Origin: JAOUEA01 sp035249905
GTDB taxonomy: Bacteria > Actinomycetota > UBA4738 > HRBIN12
NCBI GenBank assembly: GCA_035249905.1
Contig: DATFFT010000021.1
Location: forward strand, 1-6,364
Direction of reading: 5' to 3'
DNA: 6,364 nucleotides
The position numbers and the translations under genes are program-made. This document shows positions 1 to 5,456 of this stretch, in pieces. Each line of letters begins with the position of its first letter. The first letter of the stretch is position 1. Below the pieces are notes generated by a model. That model saw only the letters and a program-made list of their open reading frames with translations, was not told where the DNA came from and searched no databases.

Positions 1-1098
1 GATGGCCGAGCCGAGCCTACGCAGGCGCTCGAACCCGTCGACCGGCGGCGGTTCCTCGTCGCGAGCGGGGTCGCGATCGTCGTCGCGGGCGCGGCGGCGG
101 GCTTCGGTCAGCTCCTGTCCAGGCGGAGGGAGGCCGACGCCTCGCGAGCGGCGGTCACGCTGCCCGACCCTGCCGAGGCCGCTCCGCCCGCCGCCGGCGC
201 CGACCTCGGCGTCGACGATCTCAGCCCGTTCTTCACGCCCAACGAGGAGTTCTACCGGGTCGACACCGCGCTGATCGTGCCGGCGGTTCGCGCCGAGGAC
301 TGGAGCCTGCGCGTGCACGGCATGGTCGAGCGGGAGCTCACGATGAGCTTCGACGAGCTCGTGGCCCGGCCGCTGATCGAGCGGGACATCACCCTCGCCT
401 GCGTCTCGAACGAGGTCGGCGGCCCGTACGTCGGCAACGCCCGGTGGGTGGGCGCCTCCCTCGCCGGTCTCCTCGGCGAGGCCGGCGTCGACCCGACCGC
501 GACCCAGCTCGTGAGCACGTCCGCCGACGGCTTCACGTGCGGCACACCGGTCGCCGCCGTCACCGACGGTCGCGACGCGATGCTGGCGATCTCGATGAAC
601 GGCGAGCCGCTCCCGATCGAGCACGGGTTCCCGGTGCGGATGGTCGTGCCCGGCCTCTACGGATACGTCTCGGCCACCAAGTGGGTGGTCGACCTCGAGC
701 TCACGACGTTCGAGGCGTTCGACCCCTACTGGATCCGACGAGGGTGGGCAGAGATGGCCCCGATCAAGACGCAGTCGCGGATCGACACGCCGCGCCAGGG
801 CGCGTCGGTGCCGGCGGGCGAGCTCACCGTCGCCGGTGTCGCGTGGGCGCAGCACGTCGGCATCGAGCGGGTCGAGGTTCGCGTCGACGAGGGCGCATGG
901 CAGGAAGCCGAGCTCGCGGTCGAGGGCACGATCGACACCTGGCGTCAGTGGAAGCTGGTCGCGCCGTTCGGGCCGGGAGAGCACCGGCTGCAGGTGCGCG
1001 CCACCGACGCCGGCGGCGAGGTGCAGACCGACGCTCTCGCCGAGCCGTTCCCCGACGGCGCGACCGGTTGGCATACCGTCGCGGTCCAGGTGGGCTGA
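1..1098 (+). CDS. Molybdopterin-dependent oxidoreductase, sulfite oxidase-like (5' end missing)
   Basis: The reading frame is open from base 1, so the N-terminus lies outside the window. 365 residues are visible, ending in TGA. The start of the visible part has an RRRFL motif followed by a hydrophobic stretch (about codons 18-39), which is either the last membrane helix of an anchor or a twin-arginine-type signal; catalysis would then be extracytoplasmic. The Moco domain follows. TLACVSNEVGG contains the cysteine (TGC at 400-402) expected to coordinate molybdenum, and the GFPVRMVVPGLYGYVSATKW block (about 628-684) is a family hallmark. The part after IKTQSRID (about 763-1098) is the Ig-like Mo-co dimerisation domain. 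Actinobacterial relatives are annotated only as oxidoreductases and their substrate is unknown; sulfite oxidation should not be assumed. The gene converges on the polymerase gene with 32 bases between the stops. Confidence 0.93.
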   Translation, partial: DGRAEPTQALEPVDRRRFLVASGVAIVVAGAAAGFGQLLSRRREADASRAAVTLPDPAEAAPPAAGADLGVDDLSPFFTPNEEFYRVDTALIVPAVRAEDWSLRVHGMVERELTMSFDELVARPLIERDITLACVSNEVGGPYVGNARWVGASLAGLLGEAGVDPTATQLVSTSADGFTCGTPVAAVTDGRDAMLAISMNGEPLPIEHGFPVRMVVPGLYGYVSATKWVVDLELTTFEAFDPYWIRRGWAEMAPIKTQSRIDTPRQGASVPAGELTVAGVAWAQHVGIERVEVRVDEGAWQEAELAVEGTIDTWRQWKLVAPFGPGEHRLQVRATDAGGEVQTDALAEPFPDGATGWHTVAVQVG

Positions 1099-1130
1099 GC
1101 GGGCCCGAAGCCGCGTCGACCGCGTCCGCT

Positions 1131-2156
1131 CTACGCAGGATCGGCGAGCTCGGCTCGGACGCCGAGCAGCCGGACCGGCCGGTCGAGCTCGAAGAGCGCG
1201 AGCGTGGCAAGGGTGGCATCGACGATCGCTTCTGGATCGGTGGTGGGCTCGGCGAGCTTCCTGCCGTGCGTCGAGGTGAAGAACGACGCGGTGCGCAGCT
1301 TCACGGTCACGCGGGTCACGGCCCGACCCGGGGGAAGGTCGGCGACCAGCTCCCTCGAGATCCGTTCGGTCTCGCGGCGGATCTCGTCGTGGTCGGTCAG
1401 GTCGCGCTGGAACGTTCGCTCGTGGCTCTGGCCCCGCCGGACGTACGGCTCGGCGGTGACCACGCCGTCGTCGTCGCCGGTCGCGAGCCGCCGCAACCAC
1501 GGCCCGGTGTTCGGTCCGAAGCGGCCGGCGAGCTCGTCATCGTCGGCGTTCGTCAGCTCGTCGACGGTATGGATGCCGAGGTCGCCGAGCTTCGCGGCGG
1601 TCTTGGAGCCGATGCCCCACAGGGCGTCGACGGGCCGGGAGCCCATCACGTCGTTCCACTCGACGGCCGTGAGCCGGAAGACACCACGCCGTTTGGCGAA
1701 CGCGCTCGCGAGCTTCGCGCGGTGCTTCGAGTCGCCGACCCCGATCGAGCACCACAGCCCGGTGCGTTCGAGGACCACGCGTTGCACCTCGCGCGCGAAC
1801 GCCTCCGGGTCGTCGCTCTCGACCGCCATGAACGCCTCGTCCCAGCCGAGCACCTGCATGACCGCCGGGAAGCCGCGGATCGTCTCCATCACGCGCTCGC
1901 TCGCCTCGAGGTAGTGCTCGGCGTCGACGGCGAGGAAGACGCCGTCGGGGCATCGCTTCAACGCCGTGCGTAGCGGCATCGCGGATCGCACGCCGAGCTC
2001 CCGAGCCTCGTAGGAGGCCGTGGACACGACCCCCCGCTTCGTCGGGTCGCCGTCGCCCCCGACGATCACCGGCTTCCCACGCAGCTCGGGACGCCGCAGC
2101 ACCTCGACCGCGGCGATGAACTCGTCCATGTCGACGTGGAAGATCCACCGGGCCAC
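1131..2156 (-). CDS. dinB: Y-family DNA polymerase IV, DinB2-like (non-aromatic steric gate)
   Basis: This is a translesion polymerase of 341 residues with a GTG start. Palm residues are clear: D9 in FHVDMD and D106-E107 in GWDEAF are the metal-binding acidic residues, with Y49 and R52 of ASYEAR contacting the nucleotide and K144/K148 in GDSKHRAK. A helix-hairpin-helix lies at about 179-201 (LWGIG...GIHTVDEL), and the little-finger domain fills about 240-337. The GGDGDPTKRGVV segment resembles the actinobacterial DinB2 group. The steric-gate position, normally Phe or Tyr (F13 in E. coli DinB, Y12 in Dpo4), is I14 here. The protein stops at RAELADPA with no QxxLF-type clamp-binding tail, so it may act without the sliding clamp. 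No good Shine-Dalgarno precedes the GTG. The start lies 10 bases after the cyclase stop, so translation probably depends on reinitiation or coupling. I found no LexA box upstream. Confidence 0.95.
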   Translation of the reverse strand: MARWIFHVDMDEFIAAVEVLRRPELRGKPVIVGGDGDPTKRGVVSTASYEARELGVRSAMPLRTALKRCPDGVFLAVDAEHYLEASERVMETIRGFPAVMQVLGWDEAFMAVESDDPEAFAREVQRVVLERTGLWCSIGVGDSKHRAKLASAFAKRRGVFRLTAVEWNDVMGSRPVDALWGIGSKTAAKLGDLGIHTVDELTNADDDELAGRFGPNTGPWLRRLATGDDDGVVTAEPYVRRGQSHERTFQRDLTDHDEIRRETERISRELVADLPPGRAVTRVTVKLRTASFFTSTHGRKLAEPTTDPEAIVDATLATLALFELDRPVRLLGVRAELADPA

Positions 2157-2166
2157 GGAGCGAGGC

Positions 2167-2949
2167 CTAGCCCGCGCTCGAGACCGCGAACAGCTGCCAA
2201 TCGCCGCCGATGCCCTTGAGCTCGTGGGCGCCGCGGTCCTCGAAGGAGATCTGTGATCCGCTCGCCAGGTCGCGAACCGTCCTCGAGACGAGGATCTCGC
2301 CGGGTGCGGCCGCGCTCATCACCCGTGACGCGATGTGCACCCCGATGCCGCCGACGTCGCGGCCGCGCAGGTCGACCTCGCCGGCGTGCAGGCCCGCCCG
2401 CACCTCGAGCCCGTCGCTCCGCAGCTCCTGCTGCAGCGCGTCCGCGCACTCGATGCCCTCACCCGGCGTCTCGAACACGGCGAGCAGCCCGTCGCCGGTT
2501 TGCTTGACGAGCCGGCCGCCGAACCGCTCGACGAGCCGCCGCGCCGCGCGGTCGTGCCGATCGAGCAGGTCCTTCCACCGACGGTCGCCCATCTCCGTCG
2601 CGAGCCGGGTCGAGTCGACGATGTCGGTGAACAGCACGGTCCTCACGACTCGGCCGGACTGCTCGCCCGAGACGTGGGGGAGCGAGATCACACGACGTGG
2701 CTTCCTCGCCACGACGTAGAAGACGTGCACCCCAAGGAGCACGCCCCACGTGAGCGCGAACCAGATCGGCCAGAACGTCTCGGTCGCCTTGGGTTCCACG
2801 GCGGCGGGCGGGTCGACGTTCAAGAAGAGCCACGTGCCGACGAAGAAGGCGTTCACCACGAGGAAGACGCCGATGTGGAAGATCATCCATCGCTTGCGCC
2901 GGTAGTGAGCCTGTTCGGCCCGCTCGATCTCCTTCGTGGTGGTGGTCAT
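2167..2949 (-). CDS. 2TM-anchored class III adenylate/guanylate cyclase
   Basis: 260 residues. Two membrane helices (about 21-44 and 59-80) separated by a short loop form a small 2TM-type anchor, followed by a cytoplasmic class III catalytic domain (about 100-260). Visible catalytic residues are the metal-binding D109 (LFTDIVDST) and D153 (KQTGDG), the purine-selecting pair K149 and D198 (RGRDVGG), which suggests ATP as substrate, and R209 for the transition state. The partner position, usually Asn, is H205 (VHIASR). I recall His there in many actinobacterial cyclases of this type, so it need not mean loss of activity. Such domains work as homodimers. The start is the ATG with AAGGAGGAGG 11 bases upstream; an upstream in-frame ATG (MPTIEK...) would translate through that site and is less likely. 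It is the first gene of a unit with the polymerase. Confidence 0.93.
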   Translation of the reverse strand: MTTTTKEIERAEQAHYRRKRWMIFHIGVFLVVNAFFVGTWLFLNVDPPAAVEPKATETFWPIWFALTWGVLLGVHVFYVVARKPRRVISLPHVSGEQSGRVVRTVLFTDIVDSTRLATEMGDRRWKDLLDRHDRAARRLVERFGGRLVKQTGDGLLAVFETPGEGIECADALQQELRSDGLEVRAGLHAGEVDLRGRDVGGIGVHIASRVMSAAAPGEILVSRTVRDLASGSQISFEDRGAHELKGIGGDWQLFAVSSAG

Positions 2950-2960
2950 CTCGGGAGGCA

Positions 2961-2970
2961 CCTCCTCCTT
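2961..2970 (-). promoter_or_regulatory. Ribosome binding site of the cyclase gene
   Basis: On the minus strand this reads AAGGAGGAGG, with 11 bases to the ATG at 2949. It decides the start codon against the longer in-frame alternative beginning MPTIEK, which would place this site inside the coding sequence. Confidence 0.75.
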
Positions 2971-2986
2971 CCGGTGGGTCTTTTCG

Positions 2987-3015
2987 ATAGTAGGCATCGT
3001 ACGAACCGGTGGGAA
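2987..3015 (-). promoter_or_regulatory. Possible promoter of the cyclase-polymerase unit
   Basis: On the minus strand, TTCCCA (3015-3010) and TACTAT (2992-2987) are separated by 17 bases. Each matches four of six positions of the -35 and -10 consensus (TTGACA, TATAAT). TACTAT stands out as an AT-rich hexamer in a GC-rich intergenic region and sits about 38 bases before the ATG. The match is weak and chance is possible. Confidence 0.3.
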
Positions 3016-3053
3016 CGGCCGGCGTTTGCGTGGTCGAGGATCGCGGAAGGAGG

Positions 3054-3125
3054 ATGGAACGACGTATCGGGGCGGCACGGTCGCCGCCCTCGCTGCCGCT
3101 CGGAAGGAGGCCAACATGTGTTTGA
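3054..3125 (+). CDS. Possible leader peptide overlapping the start of the first CxxCxC gene
   Basis: A 23-codon frame begins at ATG 3054, directly after GGAAGGAGG (spacing very short), and ends at TGA 3123-3125, ten bases inside the CxxCxC gene in another frame. The predicted peptide starts MERRIGAARS and ends GRRPTCV. It contains tandem AGG AGG arginine codons that are at the same time the ribosome binding site of the downstream gene. A frame with the same arrangement precedes the second paralogue. The stop inside the gene is forced by the Met-Cys-Leu-Thr coding sequence, so only the ATG with its own Shine-Dalgarno is independent evidence. Translation is unproven. Confidence 0.25.
   Translation: MERRIGAARSPPSLPLGRRPTCV
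3102..3110 (+). promoter_or_regulatory. Ribosome binding site of the first CxxCxC gene
   Basis: GGAAGGAGG is followed by CCAAC and then ATG at 3116. This near-perfect Shine-Dalgarno with 5-base spacing fixes the short start of the gene against the longer open frame that runs in from upstream. Confidence 0.85.
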
Positions 3126-3304
3126 CCTGTGCATGCATGGACGCGCATCTCGAGGTCGGCAAGAACAACATCAGGTACGAGGACCTGAAGGAGGCCGCCG
3201 AGGAGAACGGCCGGTCCGTGAACGAGATCCTTGCGGTGATGGACCTCACGGTCACCAAGGACCGCACCGATCACCCTGAGGAGTACGCGCAGAGCCCTCC
3301 CTAG
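3116..3304 (+). CDS. Small CxxCxC protein, paralogue 1 (unknown function)
   Basis: 62 residues, beginning MCLTCACMDAHLEVG. C2, C5 and C7 with H11 form a compact possible metal site (zinc or iron) at the very N-terminus; removal of Met would leave Cys first. The middle, NNIRYEDLKEAAEENG, looks like a short helix-turn-helix-sized alpha-helical segment, and the tail is acidic. No signal peptide or membrane segment is seen. About 33 of 58 aligned positions are identical, without gaps, to the second copy at 4779-4958, and conserved residues include all three Cys and His11. Selection on both copies, and a strong ribosome binding site, make this a real gene despite its size. It is divergent from the cyclase, 166 bases away, and convergent with the VOC gene. 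I recall similar tiny MCLTCGC-type proteins as uncharacterised in actinobacteria. The molecular role is unknown. Confidence 0.85.
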   Translation: MCLTCACMDAHLEVGKNNIRYEDLKEAAEENGRSVNEILAVMDLTVTKDRTDHPEEYAQSPP

Positions 3305-3318
3305 CCGAGGGAGGGCTC
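3292..3318. terminator. Bidirectional hairpin between convergent genes
   Basis: GAGCCCTCCC at 3292-3301 pairs perfectly with GGGAGGGCTC at 3309-3318, a 10-bp GC-rich stem with a 7-base loop. The loop contains the TAG stop of the CxxCxC gene. It lies between the ends of two convergent genes, as expected for a shared terminator. No T-tract follows on either side, so it is not a classical intrinsic terminator. Confidence 0.65.
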
Positions 3319-3331
3319 GGCGCGCCCCTGT

Positions 3332-3709
3332 TCAGTCCCTCTCAACCATGCGGAAGCGGTTCCCGTCGGGGTCGCGGAACGTGAACATCGGCGGCACTCC
3401 CTCGCCCACATGGATCAGCTCCGGGTCGGCCTCGACGCCGGCTTCGAGCATCGCCGCATGATCCGCCTCCGCGTCGTCGGTGGCGAAGCTGATCTCGACG
3501 CCCTGTGACGCGTCCTGCGCCACGAGGGCGATGGAGGTCTCCGCGCTCGGGGGCGCGACCTCGATCCACCGCTGCCCCGGCGCGAACTCGGCGTCGACCC
3601 GCGTCTCGAACCCGAACGTGCCCGTGAACAGCTCGAGGGCCGCGTCCCGGTCCCCGACGGGAAGGATCACCGTTCCCACCTTCGTGATGCGTGTCGTGCG
3701 TTCGCTCAT
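3332..3709 (-). CDS. VOC-family (glyoxalase/bleomycin-resistance fold) protein 1
   Basis: 125 residues, the usual length for a single VOC module pair. It contains two beta-alpha-beta-beta-beta units: the first at about 8-65 (VGTVILPVGD then DAALELFTGTFGFETR), the second at about 70-125, ending in the hallmark FRDPDGNRFRMVER. WIEVAPP at 48-54 is typical of a widespread subgroup of unknown substrate. The canonical first metal ligand on strand 1 (His or Gln) is not evident, so metal-dependent glyoxalase I activity is doubtful; a binding or other VOC role is as likely. The start chosen is the ATG whose last bases overlap the TGA of the SRPBCC gene (ATGA, 3709-3706), which implies translational coupling. 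The cyclase-facing CxxCxC gene converges on its 3' end. Confidence 0.9.
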   Translation of the reverse strand: MSERTTRITKVGTVILPVGDRDAALELFTGTFGFETRVDAEFAPGQRWIEVAPPSAETSIALVAQDASQGVEISFATDDAEADHAAMLEAGVEADPELIHVGEGVPPMFTFRDPDGNRFRMVERD

Positions 3710-4380
3710 CGTTCCATCTCCTGCTTCAGTGCGGTGGTCCGCTCTCGCCAATATCCCTTCATGCGATCGCGCGCCTGCGCGTCGGCGAGCCGTTCGTGCG
3801 ACACGGTCAGGGAGCTCTTCTCGTCACCCTTGCTCTCGAACGTGACGTGGAGCCGCGATCCGTCGTCGCCCCAATCGAAGCGGGCGCGAAGCGGTCTCGT
3901 GGCCGTGCGCTGGCGCATCGTCGCGTCGGACAGCCAGCGCTTGCGCTGTCCCGGTCGCACGAACGCGTCGTACAGCCGCTCGACCGGCACCGCGACGGTC
4001 TTCGACACCGAGGCGCGGAACCCGTCGTCGAACTGCCCCACCTCGCGTCCGAGGCGGGCACGTTCGTAGCCGCCGGTGACGGCCTGGGCGTTCCACGCGA
4101 GCGGCTCCGTGCTGAGCTGGCTCGCCACCCACCGGGAGATCTCTCGCCGAGGCTTGTCGGCTGCGCCCCAGTCGTCGAGCAGGTCAAACCACTCCTCCCA
4201 GCCCCGGCCCGTGCGCTCCCGTATCGTGGCGTCGCTCGTGGGGAGCGTGGGCTCGTCGTCGCCGGGAACCGTCGCGTCGGCTCCGCCTCGAAGCAACACG
4301 AGGCGGGCGGCGGTGTAGCTCTCGCCCGTCTTCTGCATGCGCGTGCGGACGAGGTTCTTGAACGATCTCTGTGTGGTCAT
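3706..4380 (-). CDS. DUF4287-like N-terminal region fused to an SRPBCC (AHSA1/START-like) domain
   Basis: 224 residues in two parts. Residues 5-30 (SFKNLVRTRMQKTGESYTAA) resemble the helical DUF4287-type start, and about 50-112 carry the RTGRGWEEWFDLLDDWGA and AVTGGYERARLGR segments typical of proteins of this class. From about 123, ASVSKTVAVPVERLYDAFV starts an SRPBCC hydrophobic-cavity domain, with RKRWL at 147-150, a beta-rich middle and a final long helix (about 195-222, ending WRERTTALKQEMER). Such domains bind small hydrophobic ligands or proteins; no ligand can be named. The start is ATG 4380, with a modest AAGGGAAG about 5 bases upstream. It is the first gene of a coupled pair with VOC protein 1 and is head-to-head with the second CxxCxC gene across a 398-base gap. 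Confidence 0.88.
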   Translation of the reverse strand: MTTQRSFKNLVRTRMQKTGESYTAARLVLLRGGADATVPGDDEPTLPTSDATIRERTGRGWEEWFDLLDDWGAADKPRREISRWVASQLSTEPLAWNAQAVTGGYERARLGREVGQFDDGFRASVSKTVAVPVERLYDAFVRPGQRKRWLSDATMRQRTATRPLRARFDWGDDGSRLHVTFESKGDEKSSLTVSHERLADAQARDRMKGYWRERTTALKQEMER

Positions 4381-4439
4381 CTCGTGCTTCCCTTCGTGGC
4401 GACGACCCCGCGACTCACGCTCACGACGCCCTCGCCGGA

Positions 4440-4655
4440 TCAGGGCAAGCACACGACCGGCGTCCCGACGGCTCGAGGCCCCCTTTGCCCCCGCTTCGGC
4501 CGGCGGCGTGAGCGCCGGAACCGGGGATTCGGCGCAGGACGGCGCCGTTCATCCAACCTAGCTCGGGCCTTCGCCTTCCGCAAGTCGAGGAGCACGGTGG
4601 CGAGCCCTCCCACCGGCACGTAGCGCACCCCGTGACGGTCGTACATGCCTCGCAT
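4440..4655 (-). CDS. Doubtful small frame, possibly a gene remnant
   Basis: A 71-codon frame on the minus strand. The first part (GMYDRHGVRYVPVGGLATVL, then LDLRKAKARARLDE) reads like protein and its first 30 codons mostly end in G or C. After about codon 31 the codon pattern breaks down (CGA GCT AGG TTG GAT GAA) and the product becomes an arginine/proline-rich string typical of untranslated GC-rich DNA. No Shine-Dalgarno precedes the ATG. It could be a decayed gene fragment or chance. I recognise no family. Confidence 0.15.
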   Translation of the reverse strand: MRGMYDRHGVRYVPVGGLATVLLDLRKAKARARLDERRRPAPNPRFRRSRRRPKRGQRGPRAVGTPVVCLP

Positions 4656-4746
4656 CGCGATGATGCTGCATACGTATCGAAGCGATGTTCCTCATGCATA
4701 CCGAGGGTGGTCACCTCGAGGGGTTTCGGAACGACCGAGAAGGAGC

Positions 4747-4788
4747 ATGATGGAAGCAAGCCGACGGAGGAGGCAGCCATGTGCTTGA
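4747..4788 (+). CDS. Possible leader peptide overlapping the start of the second CxxCxC gene
   Basis: A 13-codon frame from ATG ATG at 4747-4752, preceded by GAGAAGGAG, encodes MMEASRRRRQPCA and ends at TGA 4786-4788, ten bases inside the downstream gene. It contains four consecutive arginine codons (CGA CGG AGG AGG), and these bases also form the ribosome binding site of the CxxCxC gene. The arrangement matches that of the first paralogue. AGG codons are rare in GC-rich genomes, so ribosome pausing here could affect initiation downstream; this is inference. Confidence 0.28.
   Translation: MMEASRRRRQPCA
4766..4773 (+). promoter_or_regulatory. Ribosome binding site of the second CxxCxC gene
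   Basis: GGAGGAGG followed by CAGCC and ATG at 4779. Spacing of 5 bases is identical to that of the first paralogue and fixes the short start. Confidence 0.85.
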
Positions 4789-4958
4789 CGTGCGGATGCA
4801 TGCAGGCCCACCTGGAGATGGGCCAGAACAACATCAGGTTCGAGGACGTGAAGGCCGCGGCCGACGAGAACGGCAAGACCATGTCCGAGACGCTCGAGAT
4901 CATGGAGCGCACGTGGGAGATCGACCAGGGCGAGCACGGCGAGGAGTACGTCGCCTAG
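4779..4958 (+). CDS. Small CxxCxC protein, paralogue 2 (unknown function)
   Basis: 59 residues, beginning MCLTCGCMQAHLEMG. It aligns with paralogue 1 from end to end without gaps over 58 positions, 33 of them identical by hand. Conserved are C2, C5, C7, M8, H11, the NNIR.ED.K.AA.ENG core and a final D...H.EEY. The N-terminal Cys/His cluster suggests metal binding, while the remainder is predicted helical and acidic. No secretion signal or membrane segment is seen. It is followed on the same strand after 114 bases by a VOC gene, and lies head-to-head with the SRPBCC gene. The conservation of the acidic tail suggests a partner surface rather than a bare metal knuckle. Function is not known to me. 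Confidence 0.87.
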   Translation: MCLTCGCMQAHLEMGQNNIRFEDVKAAADENGKTMSETLEIMERTWEIDQGEHGEEYVA

Positions 4959-4977
4959 GACCGCGATCTCGCGTCCG

Positions 4978-4998
4978 TCCTGAACGATGAGTTCGGGA
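4978..4998 (+). terminator. Weak hairpin after the second CxxCxC gene
   Basis: TCCTGAAC at 4978-4985 pairs with GTTCGGGA at 4991-4998 (8 bp including one G-T pair, 5-base loop), 20 bases after the stop. It could be a terminator or attenuator between the CxxCxC gene and the VOC gene downstream. There is no T-tract, so the assignment is tentative. Confidence 0.3.
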
Positions 4999-5072
4999 GT
5001 CGGGATCCGTCTGACGACGTGATACCGCTCCGCAAAGGGGCATCTCATCGATCACGGAAGGAGTGATGCGAG

Positions 5073-5456
5073 GTGCTGACCGATTCCAAGGCTTACAACG
5101 GGTTCGCCGTCGACGACATCGGGAAGGCTCGCGACTTCTACGGCGAGACGCTCGGCCTGAAGACCGACGTGCTGGACGAGCAGAACGGGCTGCTCTCGCT
5201 GCATCTCGCCGGCGGGCGCGACACGCTCGTATATCAGAAGCCGGACTTCGAGCCGGCCACCTATACGATCCTGAACTTCCCGGTCGAAGACATCGACGAG
5301 GCGGTCGACGGTCTCGCCGCGCGGGGCGTGGCTTTCGAGCGCTACGACGCCTTCGATCAGGACGACAAAGGCATCGCCAGAGGCAACGGGCCCGACATCG
5401 CGTGGTTCAAGGACCCTGCAGGGAACATCCTGTCGGTGCTCGAGGAACCGTCCTGA
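5073..5456 (+). CDS. VOC-family (glyoxalase/bleomycin-resistance fold) protein 2
   Basis: 127 residues. Two VOC half-modules are visible: about 6-66 (YNGFAVDDIGKARDFYGETL through LVYQKPDFEPATYTILNFP) and about 70-127 (VEDIDEAVDGLAARGVAFER, then KGIARGNGPDIAWFKDPAGN and ILSVLEE). It belongs to a common subgroup whose members share the FVYPKPDHxPATFTVLNFPVDDID-like core; substrate unknown. It is not close to VOC protein 1, so the two are not a recent duplication. The start is GTG 5073, with GGAAGGAG 9 bases upstream; a GTG ATG pair at 5063-5068 is out of frame. It lies downstream of the second CxxCxC gene and may share its transcript. The 3' end meets the epimerase-like gene with only 12 bases between stops. 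Confidence 0.9.
   Translation: MLTDSKAYNGFAVDDIGKARDFYGETLGLKTDVLDEQNGLLSLHLAGGRDTLVYQKPDFEPATYTILNFPVEDIDEAVDGLAARGVAFERYDAFDQDDKGIARGNGPDIAWFKDPAGNILSVLEEPS

Larger units (their letters stand above)
4381..4778. other. 398-base intergenic region between divergent genes
   Basis: It separates the SRPBCC gene (minus) from the second CxxCxC gene (plus) and is the only long gap in the window. It should hold promoters for both directions, but I could not pick a convincing -35/-10 pair. It contains a small imperfect palindrome (GCATACGTATCG, with the exact 8-mer ATACGTAT at 4669-4676), a CGGTGG...CCACCG inverted repeat near 4597-4617, and a minus-strand frame at 4440-4655 described separately. A possible leader frame for the CxxCxC gene starts at 4747. 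No tRNA or repeat array is visible. Confidence 0.5.

Noticed and set aside
444..1973. Plus-strand 509-codon open frame across the oxidoreductase end and the polymerase gene
   Set aside because: It is antisense or out of frame to two confidently recognised genes; the product is a low-complexity Arg/Ala/Gly string, typical of GC-rich shadow frames.
2950..3115. LexA/SOS box upstream of the cyclase-polymerase unit
   Set aside because: No GAAC-N4-GTTC type palindrome is present; the GAAC copies here are in direct orientation. GAACGTTC near 1410 lies inside the polymerase gene and lacks the spacer.
2950..3267. N-terminal extension of the cyclase antisense to the first CxxCxC gene
   Set aside because: The extension is the mirror of the CxxCxC coding sequence, and a strong Shine-Dalgarno at 2961-2970 marks a start at 2949.
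2335..3279. Plus-strand 314-codon frame opposite the cyclase gene
   Set aside because: It has no recognisable domain and a His/Arg/Pro-rich composition, and runs antisense to a cyclase with all catalytic motifs.
4421..4912. Minus-strand 163-codon frame opposite the second CxxCxC gene, with resemblance to the extension opposite the first
   Set aside because: The resemblance (for example MLFWPISRWACMH versus MLFLPTSRCASMH) is explained by both being the antisense of paralogous genes.
3332..5456. Segmental duplication of a CxxCxC-plus-VOC block
   Set aside because: The CxxCxC genes are clear paralogues, but the VOC genes differ in subgroup and in orientation, so one block duplication is not supported.
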